A DNA stretch of 64,000 nucleotides from Ziziphus jujuba (taxonomy: Eukaryota > Streptophyta > Magnoliopsida > Rosales > Rhamnaceae): positions 9,547,001 through 9,611,000 of the forward strand of contig NC_083388.1 of the NCBI RefSeq assembly GCF_031755915.1, given 5' to 3'. Shown one piece after another: positions 11,587 to 24,200 of the stretch (positions within the stretch are counted from its first letter, which is position 1; every line of letters starts with the position of its first letter). The position numbers and the translations under genes were made by a program. A model generated the notes under the pieces. The model was given only the letters and a program-made list of their open reading frames with translations. It was not told the DNA's origin and searched no databases.

Positions 11587-11698
11587 TTTGGTCGAGGAAG
11601 CAATGTGAGAACCCAAGGAGCATATGCGAGCTTATTATTCTTACCTATTTCAGTGAAGCACGAAATTTCGTGAATGAAATTTTTATAAGGGGGTAGAT
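11587..11698 (+). pseudogene. Outer element: chromodomain remainder, tail and polypurine tract
   Basis: Directly after the inner element the plus strand resumes the outer chromodomain with LVEEAMWEPKEHMRAY-type coding, then runs to the usual end of the polyprotein. A purine-rich AAGGGGGTAGAT tract at about 11687-11698 sits just before the LTR start, as a plus-strand primer should. Confidence 0.85.
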
Positions 11699-12950
11699 TG
11701 TAATACCCCGTATCGAAGCATGCTGAAATTTTTTTGCGCGTTGACAAAGTTATATGAAAGTTGATCGGGATTGATATAGTGGGCTCCATGGTTGACTTTT
11801 TTCTGTGAGTAGAATTTTATGTTGATTAAGGCACCATGGTGAACTATGCACCGCTCTGAGTTCGTAGACAAGTAGTACGTCAAAATTAGAGTTGTGGCTC
11901 AAACGTTATGGATGAAACAAGTTACAATCTGGATTGATCAAGTGAGCCAAGTTTGACTATTTTTATGAGTTTGGTTTTGACTTATATACTATTGTATAGT
12001 ACTCATTGATATGGGTTCATGGACTAGTGGTACGCTTAATTTAAACTTATGATTGAAAAGTTACGGACCTGTAAAGTTTTAATTATTATTTCCAGGACTA
12101 ACTTTATCGGGTGTATTTTTGACATATATGAAAAAGTGCAAAATTGTACCCCACCAACATGTGCCATGCGTCACAAGCCCAGCCAATCCTATGAGTGCAC
12201 AGTGGCACCATAAGTGGCATTTTATTGGACCACTTGGTGGGGGGAGGAGAGGGAAAGAGAGAGAGCTCCCAACCACCCCTATTTTTCACCCATCTTCGGC
12301 CACTAACGGTCTACACATGCTAAACCACAGTGAAGGTCACCTCTAGATCGGTAGGGTCATTTTTGCTAGTGGCAACCATTAGCTTGGCTAATCGATCTCT
12401 CTCTCTCTGGCACCACCTTGCCTCACCACCACCACCACCACCATCACCTTACCCACTCAAAGGCCGACCTTTAAGTAAATTTTCATGGCCGATGGCAATT
12501 TAACGCATCGGTGCCAAAGAATTTTTTTCAGTGACTGCAATAGCTCACCATTTCTCCCAATTTCAGTGAGTTCCCAACCACACTTTTCCACCAAATTTAA
12601 CATTCTTGAATCCAAATCCGAGGTCTTTTTGGCTCAATTTGAGCTAGATCATTTTGAGCTATATCCTAAGATACAAAAGCAGTAAGTTACTCAGGACTTC
12701 CTGGCAAGATCTCGCCAACACTGGCTAGATCTCTAACAGGTAAGATCCGATCCTCGATCCTTACACTCTAAGCTTTATTTTGGTATATAGGTAATTAATT
12801 TTAGTCAAAGTTTGTATTAGCTTTTCCAGATAAATTGTGTGTAAAATATTTGATTAAAATATTATTTTAATAGGTATTGTGTTTTTATTAATATATTAGG
12901 CACCCATGTTAATCGAAGGACTGATGCCGTGGAGGATCTGGAGTGACCTG
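11699..12950 (+). repeat. 3' LTR of the outer Ty3/gypsy element (right end uncertain)
   Basis: The LTR starts TGTAATACCCCGTATCG at 11699, a typical chromovirus LTR start, next to the polypurine tract. Its 5' partner lies outside the window, so the right boundary cannot be fixed. The composition stays LTR-like, with a GC-richer transcribed part near 12160-12480 that includes a (CAC)n run, until about 12.9-13.1 kb. Open frames at 12079-12346 and 12485-12685 have no family resemblance and are treated as chance. Confidence 0.7.
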
Positions 12951-13168
12951 CATTTTTAGGTGAGTGGTACATTTTCCAAATATATATTTTTGGGCAATTA
13001 AATTTATGTTAATTTTATTGTTTAAATTTTTTTAAAAGTATATGGTGCATTTTAACCAAAGAAAAATTATTATTATTTGTGTTACATAAAATATAAAATT
13101 TAATTTGGTTTGAAAAAGAATAAATTATTTCCATACAAATACATATATATATATATATATAATTATTA

Positions 13169-14397
13169 GGAAAAATTCTAATTAGACCCCCTCATGTTTA
13201 ATATAATTACAAAAATACACCCGCAATTTTAGTATAAATTCATTTACCTCCCTTGCCGTTATCATCTTTTGTTAAATTTGACAGAGAAAGGATAATATTA
13301 TAATTTAATTTTTAAAAGTTAATTGCACTACATTTCATATATTGAAAAATGAAAATCTTTATTTTTTACTTCAAAAAAATATGTGGACCCCTCATTTCTT
13401 TCTCGATCACACTCTCATTCTCACTCTCACTCCCTTTCACACACATTTATACATTTAATTCTTTTGACATTTAATATATATATATATATATTTGAAATTT
13501 TCTTTTTCATTTAAATTCATTTTACTTTTAATTAATTTTTATCCATTATTTATACATATCTGGTGATGAAATTGTGGACGACCATTAAGAGGGAAATCCA
13601 CAAGAAGCCGATGAAAATGCACTTGAAGACTTTAGGAATGGCAGAGATAGTGGATGAGAAGGAAATAGGCTTGGAGGTGTAGAGGGAGGCCACAATGAAA
13701 ACCACTGCAGTAGTGGACAAGAGAGAGAAAGCGAAAAGGAAGATGAGAAAGCAGAACTGGAAGATGAGCAGAATGGTCCATCTATGCTAGGTCTGGCTTG
13801 GGTCGGTAGATGGGTTATCGAGCCGAGCGAGAAGTGGGTGGGTGAAGAGTGAGTGAGCTAAGATTGCGAATGACAGAAGGAAAATTAGGGTTAGGGTGAT
13901 AAGGTAGAATGTATGTGGAGATTGTTTAGGGATTGAGATTGATTCCTTAGGATATCTAGGACACTCAAGAATTGAAGCTCTTTTGGGATAGATGCATTAG
14001 ATACTTGATTGGTAAGAGAGAAAGTTGAAAAAAAAAATGAAAGAAAATAATAGTAAACAGAAGAATTAAGAAAGAGAAAAAAAAAATCTAAGTAGTTTCT
14101 TACTTTGTAATTTGTGTATATTTTATATTTTTTGATCAATTTTTTGGGGAATATTTTAAAATTTTAATCCAATAATAGCTTATTTTGTTTAAAATTGATT
14201 TTATGAAAGATGTGAATGAAATTGATTTATGTTTAGAAGTTGAAGAGGATAATTTTGTCATTTAAGGTGCCACATAGGAGAGAGAAAATGATTTGATGGA
14301 AGGATTTTATTCATAAGGGTGCTGAATGTAATACTCAAAACCTGAGAGATTAGATCTAAATTATGGCAAACCTCAAGGGAGGTACATGGAATTTTCC
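13169..14397. mobile_element. Candidate gene-capturing Mutator-like element
   Basis: The two ends face each other as diverged inverted repeats. The left end reads GGAAAAATTCTAATTAGACC; the right end, on the opposite strand, reads GGAAAATTCCATGTACCTCC. Both continue with shared CCTCCCTTG and AT-rich blocks. Such ends resemble plant Mutator-like terminal repeats. The interior carries a host gene fragment (see 13558-13999) that is GC-richer than its surroundings, which is the structure of a Pack-MULE. I see no convincing 8-11 bp target duplication outside the proposed ends, so boundaries and class are tentative. Confidence 0.42.
13558..13999 (-). pseudogene. Captured fragment of a plant multi-pass membrane protein gene
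   Basis: Minus-strand translation gives a long hydrophobic sequence that I recognise as the N-terminal half of a plant family of integral membrane proteins of unclear function. It begins near PKELQFLSVLDILR (about 13990-13945) and shifts frame once. It then continues with FYLITLTLIFLLSFAILAHS and LFTHPLLARL, hits one in-frame TAG near 13788, and goes on with WTILLIFQFCFLIFLFAF, SLLSTTAVVFIVASLYTSKP and a SAIPKVFK block. It ends near LLMVVHNFI at 13558. At least three membrane segments are visible. One frameshift and one stop over about 145 codons, with the C-terminal half absent, make it a fragment. The family link is from memory of the SLLST.AVV..VASLYTSKP motif. Confidence 0.7.
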
Positions 14398-14442
14398 TTG
14401 TATGAAGAACATTGGATTTTTTTAAAGAAATAAATAAATATA

Positions 14443-14473
<31 letters not shown>

Positions 14474-15232
14474 TGCATTTCTATTTTACCCCCATTTATC
14501 ATATATCATAAGGTGAGTTAGGTAGTACATTAGATCAAAATTATATATATTTATATATATAAATTTTTTTCTGGGATTATCTTCTAATTTATCGTAGAAA
14601 ATATGGTAAGGTGGATAACAAAAATGAGACTGACATTCTAGCTTAAGCCTTCTTGAGGCCCCAGGCAAAAATAAACCATATAACAGGACTTAACAATTTT
14701 TAGATATAAAATATAGGTAAAAGAAAAGAAAGAGATTGAGAGGAGATGGAAAAACTAGTTAACATGAAAGTTTTTTAACCCTTTTCTTTTTATAGTTAAA
14801 GCCTGAGACAAATATAAGGAATAAAGAATTTAATTTTTTTTTTTTTTGTAAAAAGAATTTAATAGTTGACTGATGCTCTTCTTCTTCAAAATATATATAT
14901 ATATATATATATATATTAGCAATAATTAAGCGAAAAATAATGAATTGGAATCAAGGTTGAATTCTAAAAAGTCAAAAGTTTATGTTTATAAAAGGAAATT
15001 ATTCTATTAAAGGAATTTAAATAGTTACCTTGAAAAATGTTCATTTTTTTAAATAAAAAATAATATAATTAAATACTCTAACTAAAACTTACCATATATG
15101 ATTGTTGTTATCATTAGTGGTGATAAATAGTAAGATTCAAAATAATATATATATATATATATATATATGAAGTCATGAAGTCATGCATATATGGAAATTT
15201 TAATATGAATTTTTTTAATGAGAAATATATAT

Positions 15233-15234
<2 letters not shown>

Positions 15235-15287
<53 letters not shown>
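15235..15287. repeat. (AG)26 microsatellite
   Basis: An uninterrupted AG dinucleotide run of 53 bases. It is the longest GA tract in the window and a likely polymorphic marker. Confidence 0.95.
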
Positions 15288-15293
<6 letters not shown>

Positions 15294-17153
15294 TGGCAAA
15301 ATAATATATGGAAATTTTTTGGAGCCTTCTTTCTTGGTGGGTCCTATGCTAGGACCCATGGCTCCAACCGGTCCTTCTCACATTGATTAATACATTTGAT
15401 TTTACATATTAATCCTTCATTATTATTTTTTTATTTTTTAAATATTAAAACCTAATATAAAAAAGTGAATCCTTAAGAATAAGCATTTAAATTTCTATAG
15501 AATCATATGAATTCCATTTTTAATATTTACATTAATATATTTTCTAGAATAAACTGAAAGATAATTTTAAAAGAATAATTATATATATAGTCGATCTATG
15601 GTGATGCACCACCATAGAAACATGTGTATATTGCTCCAAAAGACTATTATTGATATAGTTTTTAAATTTTTTTATCACTAATAGTTTTTATTTTCAACTA
15701 TATATTCATGTTTCTATAATAGGAATACCTATATCATAAAATTTACATATATATAATTTTACCATTATAAGTAACATTGCTTTATTTTTAGTGCAAACAA
15801 TCAAATAAAAATCTAACAAGTTGTATGAAAATATGGCCATTGGCGTGCCACTTTATGGTGACCTTGCCTTCCATAAACTTTCTATATATACATATATATA
15901 TATATATATTATATAAAGCAATAGTACACATTCAAAGAAAACATAGTACTACCTCTTCAATAATCTAATGATTAGTGGTTACTAAAATCTTATACTGTAA
16001 TCATTTTATAGTTCAACAATTTTTACACATTAATTTAAAATAAACTCTAGTCGCTAGCTACTAACTCTAAAGTTGATATTAATTTAGTGATTGGTATAAT
16101 TAAGAAAGGGTGCCTACACCATTGTCAATTTTTGTAAAATGCTCTAGCTTCAAAACAAAAATAAATAAATAAATAAATAAACAATTATATTAAAAGTCAT
16201 TTTCCTTATACAATTCTTAAAATATAATGACAAATTTACACTCAGTTAATCTAAGTGAAAAATTATTTAGTATTAGTTTGGTATAACTGATGAATATAAA
16301 ATTTTTACACGTAGATTTTGTATAATAAAAATTTTTTAAAAAATAATTTTATTAAAAAACTAATAAGTATTTTTCATTGTAAATTAAGCTAAATAAAAAG
16401 TTTTCCTAAATAAATTCAAAATTTAAAGTTTTCCTAAAAATTATTTTTTTGATGAATAAATATTTGTTAACTCTTGCCAAATATTTTCATTTCGTGATAA
16501 AAAAACTTTTAACAATCAAATAGAGTTTTTAGACTAAAACAAACTTTGCCAGACGGACTCTCAGTAGATCTTTTCTATGTCGGTATCTCGTGCAAATACA
16601 AAGAGTTCCATGGAACTGAATACTTTTCGCTCTTATTTATTTTTGATTGATTGCTGAAAATATATAGAGCGCTCAATATTTTTAACCTAAATCAAATCCT
16701 TTAGCCCATAATTCAACCATGCAGGAGAAAAAAGCCTACTACGTTAACCGCCTCTTCCCTTAATTTTATATATTATCCTCTGCTAATTGCATTTAAATTG
16801 TTATACCCTTTTTCTTTTTCCATGTAAAACAAATAGCAGAAAGAAAGAGACTAAAAATTAATCATATATTTTGTTGTGGAACATATATGAAAACAGACAA
16901 TTTTCGACAAAAAGTGATTATGTAATGTGGAGTTGTAAATTTTAATTGACTTGGGGGTAAACAAAAAAATTCATACATATATTTAATAATAAATTGTAAA
17001 TGGTGGTAGGGAGCTAGATTCCACGCTGCACTGAAAAAGAAGGTGAAGAAGAAGAAAGTAAAAGGGGATTGCGTAGCACTGGCCCATTTCGAAGAAGAAG
17101 AAGGTCATGATAAAGAAGAAAACAGCAAAAATAAAATAAGAGAGAGAGGGGGA

Positions 17154-17186
<33 letters not shown>

Positions 17187-17592
17187 TAGTTTGATTAATT
17201 TCACGCCTATCCAAGAGTGGGTCATGCAAAATGAACATAAAACAGCAGTATGTCTTGGATTTCCGAGCCCATTTCCCTTTGATTGCTCTTACTCTCTTCC
17301 TTCGTACCAACAACAGCAACCACTCTGCTTTTTCTTTCTTTCTTTCTTTGTTTTCTCCTTTATCTTTGAGACCCATTTTAGACGTTTTTTTCGAATCACA
17401 ATAACTGTTTTCACTGCTTACGTCGTCGCATGACCAACACACCCACAGAGAAAGAAAGAAAGGGCGAGAGAGAGAGACTGTGTGTGTATGTGCGTGCGCG
17501 CTTTTTGGTTGTGTGTGTGCATACTGGTTTTTATTACTTTATTCGTCCATTGCTAGGCAGCCTTGGTTCTTGCAAAAAGTAAAATCCTTTGA

Positions 17593-17625
<33 letters not shown>

Positions 17626-17814
17626 ATTTTTATTTTTATTTTTTTATAGAACTGCCCAACCCCATTTGTATTTTTGAATACTATTATGTCTTTTTTTTCT
17701 AAATTTTAATACTATTTTGTCATTATACAATGGAACATCTATTTTTATATATGTCCTTTTGTATAACATACATAATAGTTAAAGTTACATATATTTTGCG
17801 CATCCAAAAGGAAG

Positions 17815-17892
17815 GGCTTGAGAAACAATAGGGCTTTCTATATATAATCAGGAACGGCTTGAGAAAAAATAGGGCTTTCTATATATAATCAG
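17815..17892. repeat. Two-copy 41-bp tandem repeat
   Basis: Two adjacent copies of a GGCTTGAGAAA...ATAGGGCTTTCTATATATAATCAG unit are offset by 41 bases with few differences, a recent local duplication in intergenic DNA. Confidence 0.85.
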
Positions 17893-19297
17893 TTTTTTTA
17901 TCACGCCAATGTGATAATATTATAATTTTTTAAAAAATATATATAATTAGATTGGAACTAACTTATAGAAATAAATTTAAAGAGTTGATTGGATAAATCT
18001 TTAATATAATATAATATAATATTTATTAAATTAATCTAATAAGATAATGGTCGTGTATATATATATATATATATATATTATGACGGAAAGTTCTTACATC
18101 TTTTGACCCCATGGACTAATTAGAACCCTTTTAAAGTTTTACATAAATCTCCTAATAAAATTCAAGAAAGCCTCCTCAAATGGGTTTGGTTAAAAATGGA
18201 ATTGCATGCATGGTTTTGAGTGGGATTTTTGGCGTTTTATATAGATTGTTCTCTTTCACTTCAAAGTTTCACTCTCACCCTCAACAATAAAAAAATAATA
18301 ATAATTAAAATAAGAACGTCCCATCTCATCATTCTGATTATTATTACAAAAATCATTATAACTGTTTGTATATATGCAAAAGTTATATACTCTCTTTTTC
18401 TCTCTCTCTCTAACTCTTTTTCTGTGATAAGCACAAACCTAAGTAGGAATAGTGTCTCGGTAAACAGTTTCCTTGGGCAGGTGAAAAAACTGAAGAAGGA
18501 ACTTATATCGATCTAAGACGGAAAAAAAAAATTAAAAATCTATTAAAAAATTTTAAGAGCTGAGACAAAAAAAAAATTCTTGGAATTCAAATTTTTGCCA
18601 CATATAGAGAAGCGAGGGAAAATGTGAGAAATAAAGTTGCTATCCTTCGCAGTTTTACGTGAAACACAGAGAGAATTCACTTTATATTCAATAAATTTGA
18701 ATGAGAAACTCCATTGAAAGAAGCTCCGGGTAAATAAATTGAAGGTAGCTAAAGCGCTTTTTTTGGGGCAAAAATCAGTGATACGGATGAAATTCATTGA
18801 TTAAAGATAGCTAGGACCAAAGAGAGAAAGAAAGACTTACAAATGAACGAAGAGGCAGATAATAAAGTACCGGGATTCATATCACCTAGAATATGGATCC
18901 CAACTGTTAGGAATCTCAACTGCAACTTCAATGTAATCTTGATTTAGAAGGTAGCTATATATATATATATATAGTTTTTTACAGTCACATTGTCTCACAA
19001 ATCGATCTTTAACATTGATGCTAGATATGCATAACAACTTTTGCAGCTTTGCAGAAATAGAGTTTTAACGGAGATGACCAAAAAAAAAAAAAAAAAAAAA
19101 AAAGAAAAGAAAAAGATGAACCAAGTCTGAATTGGCACATTATATATAAATTAGCTTCAGCTACATAATATCTAATGGAGTGTAAAGCTTATAAAGTTAA
19201 TCTGTCAGCAGGCCAAAAAAAAAAAAAAAAAAAATAGAAATACTAAACTTTCCCTTCTTCTATATATATATTATTCTTCTTTTAGTTCTATAAATAA

Positions 19298-19328
<31 letters not shown>

Positions 19329-19733
19329 CGATTTTCACTCTTATGCATGCAATCTAGTGGAGTAAAACCAGTGCATGAAAGAGAAGATATTTATATACGA
19401 GGTAAATTAACCATGAAAATGAACCATGAAAATGTTTAACACAAGCTCGCTCATAATTAACTTATAACACACACGGTTCTGGTTCTTTAAGGCAAGCAAA
19501 CACCATACGATACATGACACTTTCAAATAAATATTACAAGTTAAAATTAAACAATACTGTAAAACCAAAACAAAAGAAATTCTAATACAAAAAACACCAA
19601 ATTTCTACCATATTTTCTTGGATACCTTCAATCTGATCTAAAACGATCAGATAGATTGTCGTTGTTGTTGTTGTTGTTGCATTTGGTTACCATCCATCGT
19701 CTCGTTTCGAAACCTTTTTATTCATCAAAAAAC

Positions 19734-20979
19734 TTACAAGAGATGACTTGAAGAAGAAGAAGAGTTGAGACCACCTGATATATCTGTGGACCATGGACTT
19801 CCACCCCAGAATTGATTATTATTTTCCGAAATAGCATTCAGAGTAGGTCTTGATGATGATAGATTCAAACCCTGATGATTGTCTTCCCTTTTCACCGGAG
19901 GATTATTATTAATCTGCGAAACCCTAGACGATGAAAAGTTTCTAATCAGCTGACTCTCTCCAACCATAGGAGGTAGTACTGGTTCAACAACTCCTTCAGT
20001 ACCAACTTGAAATGGGTATAGACCTGAAGAGGAAGACGAATCGAAACCGTTACCCATTAGAGGAGGAAATTGCTGCAATCGCCATTGATCCGCTTCTCCA
20101 CCCGGTAACATCACATTGTTTCCACCTGAATTACCTCCCATCGGGAACCCAATATCACCAGGAACTTGGATCTCACTGAAGTTTAACCCCAAGTTTCCAC
20201 CACCACCACCACCACCGGCGAACCTAGAAAGATGATTTTGTATCGAAAGCATGAAGGAAGAAGATTGATTTTGCTGCGGCGGCGGGAGTAAACGGGAAAC
20301 TACATCGGAGCCACTAGGATTAATCATTAGGTTTGTTGAACTGGAACCACCCATTGGTCTTTCGGTGGAAACCGGAGATTTCGATCGGTTATTGCTTTTG
20401 CTTTTCTTGTTCCTTCGGCATCCTCCTCCAACCGGAACATTCCTAAGGGCACCACCTCTAGTCCAGTAGCGCCGACATGTCTTGCAGAAGTGGCGAGGCT
20501 GAGTGAGGCTGTAATTGTTGAAGTAGCAGAACTTTGTGTTGGTGGATTCGCATCTCGGGCACTTAAGAGCCGCTTCTGGCTGTGGTAACTTCGCTAGTCG
20601 GGCTCGATCAGCCATCGAACCAGGCCTGATCGAGCCGATGCCACCGCCACTACCGCCTCCGACTCCGACATGAGGAGGTGGTGGTGGAGGCAGTGGCGGA
20701 AGCTGGGGTGTTTCGCTGCTGTTGCCGCCGCTTCCTAGTCGATGATGATTTTGCTGCTGCAAGTTAGAAAAATACAATGAATTATAAATCCACAAGAAAC
20801 AAATATTATGTGGTATATTCACAAAAGAGATTACAAAGGAATAGGAATAATAATCTTTGCTCTTTTTTTATTTTTCTTTTTTTGGGTGCTGAAGCTGTTG
20901 ATTCAAATTTTTTGAAGAAAAACCTTACCTGGTGCCAATTGGGAGGATCTAAATATACTGGAATGGATGAGAAAACCAT
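19734..20979 (-). CDS. DOF: Dof zinc-finger transcription factor (OBP3/DOF3.6-DOF5.1 type), two exons
   Basis: Coding is join(19734..20756, 20929..20979) on the minus strand, 357 residues. Exon 1 encodes [17 protein letters not shown] and ends at CAG|GTAAGG. A 172-bp intron ends TTGCAG|CAG, and exon 2 carries the rest in phase. This MVFSS..YLD..NW start with a following intron is typical of the subfamily and decides the start codon. The Dof domain spans about residues 81-139. It has zinc ligands CPRC and, 21 residues later, CKTC, then [20 protein letters not shown] and a basic RNKKSKS tail. The family binds AAAG-core DNA sites in the nucleus and regulates plant development. Upstream of the domain are poly-proline and glycine runs and a [19 protein letters not shown] lead-in. 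The C-terminal two thirds are Ser/Asn/Gly-rich. Exon 2's frame is open past the acceptor, so a single-exon call would give a false N-terminus. Confidence 0.96.
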
Positions 20980-21059
20980 GGTTTTTGATCTATCTTTTGT
21001 TTTTTTTTCTCTCCTTTTTTTTTTTCTTTAATAAAGTTTGATGGGTCTTTACAAATATG

Positions 21060-21175
21060 GTGGAGAATCACACCAGGGAATACCAGAGCCAAGAAAGAAA
21101 GAAAGAAAGAAAGAAGGAAAGAGAAAAGAGAAATAAAGAAAGGAAAGCTAGGGTGAGGCTTTTTTATATTTTGCT
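21060..21175 (-). promoter_or_regulatory. Putative Dof gene core promoter and 5' leader
   Basis: On the minus strand an AATATAAAAAAG TATA-like element lies near 21160-21171. That would put transcription start near 21130-21140 and give a leader of about 150 bases. The leader contains an (AAAG)n/(GAAA)n repeat, seen on the plus strand as GAAAGAAAGAAAG near 21095-21115. It was chosen by position and sequence only. Confidence 0.4.
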
Positions 21176-21239
21176 TTTTATTCTTTCATTCTCATCTCTT
21201 TTTGTTTTATTATATTTTAGGTCTTGAGTAGTGGAAGAA

Positions 21240-24200
21240 ATTTCTTAGCAAATAAGCTTTCTTGAAAACCTATCCTCATGCATAGAAGAGAGTATAATTA
21301 ATTAATACAGTAAATTAAATAATTAAGTTACATATATATTATATATATAATTTGTTCCTCCTCCTTTTCTTTTTTCTTTTCATTTTCTTTTGGTGATTGT
21401 GATGGTTCAATCGCTGCCCTAAGTTATTGAATTACTTTCGGAAAAAGAATTTCTAATCTTCAAATTACAAGAAATGTGCTTAGTAATATTTATAATGCAT
21501 GCATGTATCACCTAATAAGGGAACTCTACCATTTTCCTTTACCACATTCAAGTAGGCTTAATTAATTTCCACATGGTACTCTTTGCTCTAAAGCTAACAT
21601 GTTTGTCATTAATTAGTTGCGGTACCCTGCAGTTATTATCCCTAACCCCTGAGAAAAATCCTGTTTTTAATGGATGATTGGTCTTGTATAATTTTATAAA
21701 TAAACGAATTAAGTATATATATGTGGAGCACATGCTGAGCTTTATTAATCAAAACCGTTATATATACGTATGGAAAGTAAAATAAAAGACGATTTACCCA
21801 AAAGGTGGATTCGGAAGGCAATTAGTAATTTTCTTGGTAATTGATGTTTAATTAAACAAAAAGATGCGTAATTGAATCTCTTTTTAGCTATTCCCTCCAT
21901 TTCCAATTTGAGAAATTGACGAAACTAACCACACAAGAATGTAAGAATGTTTAGCATGACTTTCTTGCTGTTTTCTAAAGCTTAATTTATCACATAGGAA
22001 TTTGGATTGGTTGTCCAGGCTTTGTTGCTTTTGACTATATAACTTTAAGAAAAACAAAAAAAAAAAAAAACAATAAATAAAGGAGCTTGAAAAGAAAACA
22101 TGGTTGTTTCATTATCTGCATTCATCTAGGAAGAAAGAAACAGTGTTCATAAAATTGTTGGTTGATTTTGAAAATTTTTGAAAATAATGTTATTTCTGGA
22201 AAGAAGTTATTGTACCCTCAGAGATATTAGCTACTTAAAATATAGTTCAACACAACATAAAAGGTAAAAATTGTTTTGAGACAAAACAACCAAATTCTTA
22301 CCACGATTATTTAGTACTATTTTTTCTATAATCGTTATTTATACTTGTATTTGTATTGTTAATTAATTGGAGAAAAAAATAACTCTAGATAGATTCATTT
22401 GCATTTATGTTGTACGTACTAGTGTTAATTAATTTTTGAAGAGTGTTAATTAATTGAGAAAACAGTGATAACATTTATATTTTGTAAAAAAATGTAAAAG
22501 AAGATATTACCCTGCATAAATTTCATGCATTATCTTTTATGTTTTGTTTTGTCTTTTTGGTTATTATGATTATTATTATTATTATTATATATAAATATAT
22601 ATATATATATATATTTTGAAAAACGCGTTATCTTCTATGTTTAGGATGAAAAAAATAGTTTGACATATTTGATTGATATTTATTAGGACTGATTTTCAGT
22701 TAACGCGTTGATTTGAGTAAAGAGAACATAATTAATTTTTGTTGTTGTCTTATCCCGAGACTAAGTGGCCAATATTTCAACATGTTTCGTTCTAATTGGA
22801 ATGACATAATTAATAATACCACAACTCTATCTATCTTTATCACCTTTTTAGCTTCACACAAAATCTTTGTTGTCTCTCAACTCAAATTTTTAAAAATGAT
22901 AAAAACCAATTTGTGTTTTTGTCATTTTCTTTAATTTATTTTGGCTTGGACGTAATGAGATTGTTTTACATTATTACATTATTTCTCCCTAGCTTTTTCC
23001 ATGAGTCTTTCTGGTCTGTTTAATCACTTTTTTTTTTTTAGCTTTCTTTTTTAAGATTGAGACCCTAATTCAAGCAAAGTGGATAATTATAACATTTCTT
23101 TATGAGTGGGGGGTACACTGCAGAGAGATGGAATTGTGGAAGCATAAAGACATACATATATATTTATATATATATATGTAAATATATAAATATATATATA
23201 GCGTCATATATATAAAGGAATCTGCTGGCTTATCTCTAAGAGAGAACGTACAAGCTTGTTCTGAAAAAACTAAAGTTTTAATATGACCAATCCTTATAAA
23301 TGGAAGAAAACAGAAGTCTGTACTACTTTCTGAAGAACATTGAATTTGCCCTGCTCTTTCAATCAGCAAAATATGTAGTTATGCATGCCACACTTCTGTG
23401 CCGTTTTACTATTCATGCAGCTGGATACCTTAATATACCTAAAAGCCTAATCATGTTTGTTTGGTTCTATGTGTACGGAGTTTTTTGTTCCTAAAAATAT
23501 TTAAGGACAACTCTAATCATTCTTAATTGAATTGTTATTTCATTTAAACTTTTGAAAATGGTAGTGATTCGATTTAAAATTAAAACAGACAAATTCATGA
23601 GCATCTGTAATCAAAATTTAATCATTTATACATATATATATATATATATATATTAAAAAAAACACAAAAATCTATATTAACCTAAAATATACCCCAATAT
23701 ACGTAAAGAGGGGAATGGTAAGAAATTATAAAGGATTATGCACTTTATCACAATTTAGTACGGATAAGGTTCATTTTGGAGTCTGTAGATTTTATTTTGC
23801 ATTTGATATCATCTAAATTCTAAAAAAATTGCATAGAAGTAATAAAACCATTAAATATATCAGAATCTTTATAATTTATCCATTTTATATTTTTAATTTT
23901 GATTTTTTTGTTTATTTGTCCAATAATTGGTGACTTTTGGATTATTTGGGATGGATTAATGATAACAAAAATTAAAAAGAAAAGGAATTAGAGTTAAAAA
24001 TGGATGAAGCATTAAGTTTCCATGACTATCCATCTAACAGTTTTGTCATCAATGTTATATAATATCTTGAAATTTAGAAGGTATTAAATGAAAAATAGAA
24101 ATAAAATTAAATAATTTAGAAACCTCACACCCACACCTTTGAAATTGGGTTCGAGATATCACACTCTCCCATATTATTGCAATGAAAACTTTGTCCATAC

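Larger units (their letters stand above)
14400..19733. other. Intergenic region rich in microsatellites
   Basis: No credible gene is present. The stretch holds several (TA)n tracts (for example 14448-14473, 14891-14917 and 18055-18078), a (GA)n/(CT)n-rich island at 17130-17680, poly(A) runs and short AT-rich tandem repeats. Open frames here are built from LSLSLS or IYIYIY low-complexity peptides. The 3' flank of the Dof gene begins within the last few hundred bases. Confidence 0.7.

Noticed and set aside
11526..11883. Open frames of 66-87 codons on the minus strand
   Set aside because: They cross the junction of the inner element's LTR, the outer polyprotein end and the outer LTR, so they are composites without biological meaning.
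13169..14397. Exact target-site duplication for the first candidate Pack-MULE
   Set aside because: I looked for 8-11 bp direct repeats just outside the proposed ends and found none, so the element's boundaries are left as tentative.
15114..15390. Open frames on both strands with RERERE or LSLSLS peptides
   Set aside because: They are translations of the (AG)26 microsatellite, with no start context or homology.
16983..17442. Minus-strand open frame of 142 codons
   Set aside because: Composition is dictated by GA/CT and AAG repeats; there is no domain, and equally long frames exist on the other strand.
18543..18797. 84-codon minus-strand open frame
   Set aside because: No recognisable motif, AT-driven Phe/Lys/Asn composition, and no promoter or splice context.
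21241..21275. AGCTTTCTTGAA, resembling the core of miR396
   Set aside because: Only 12 bases match and no complementary arm that could form a precursor hairpin is present nearby.
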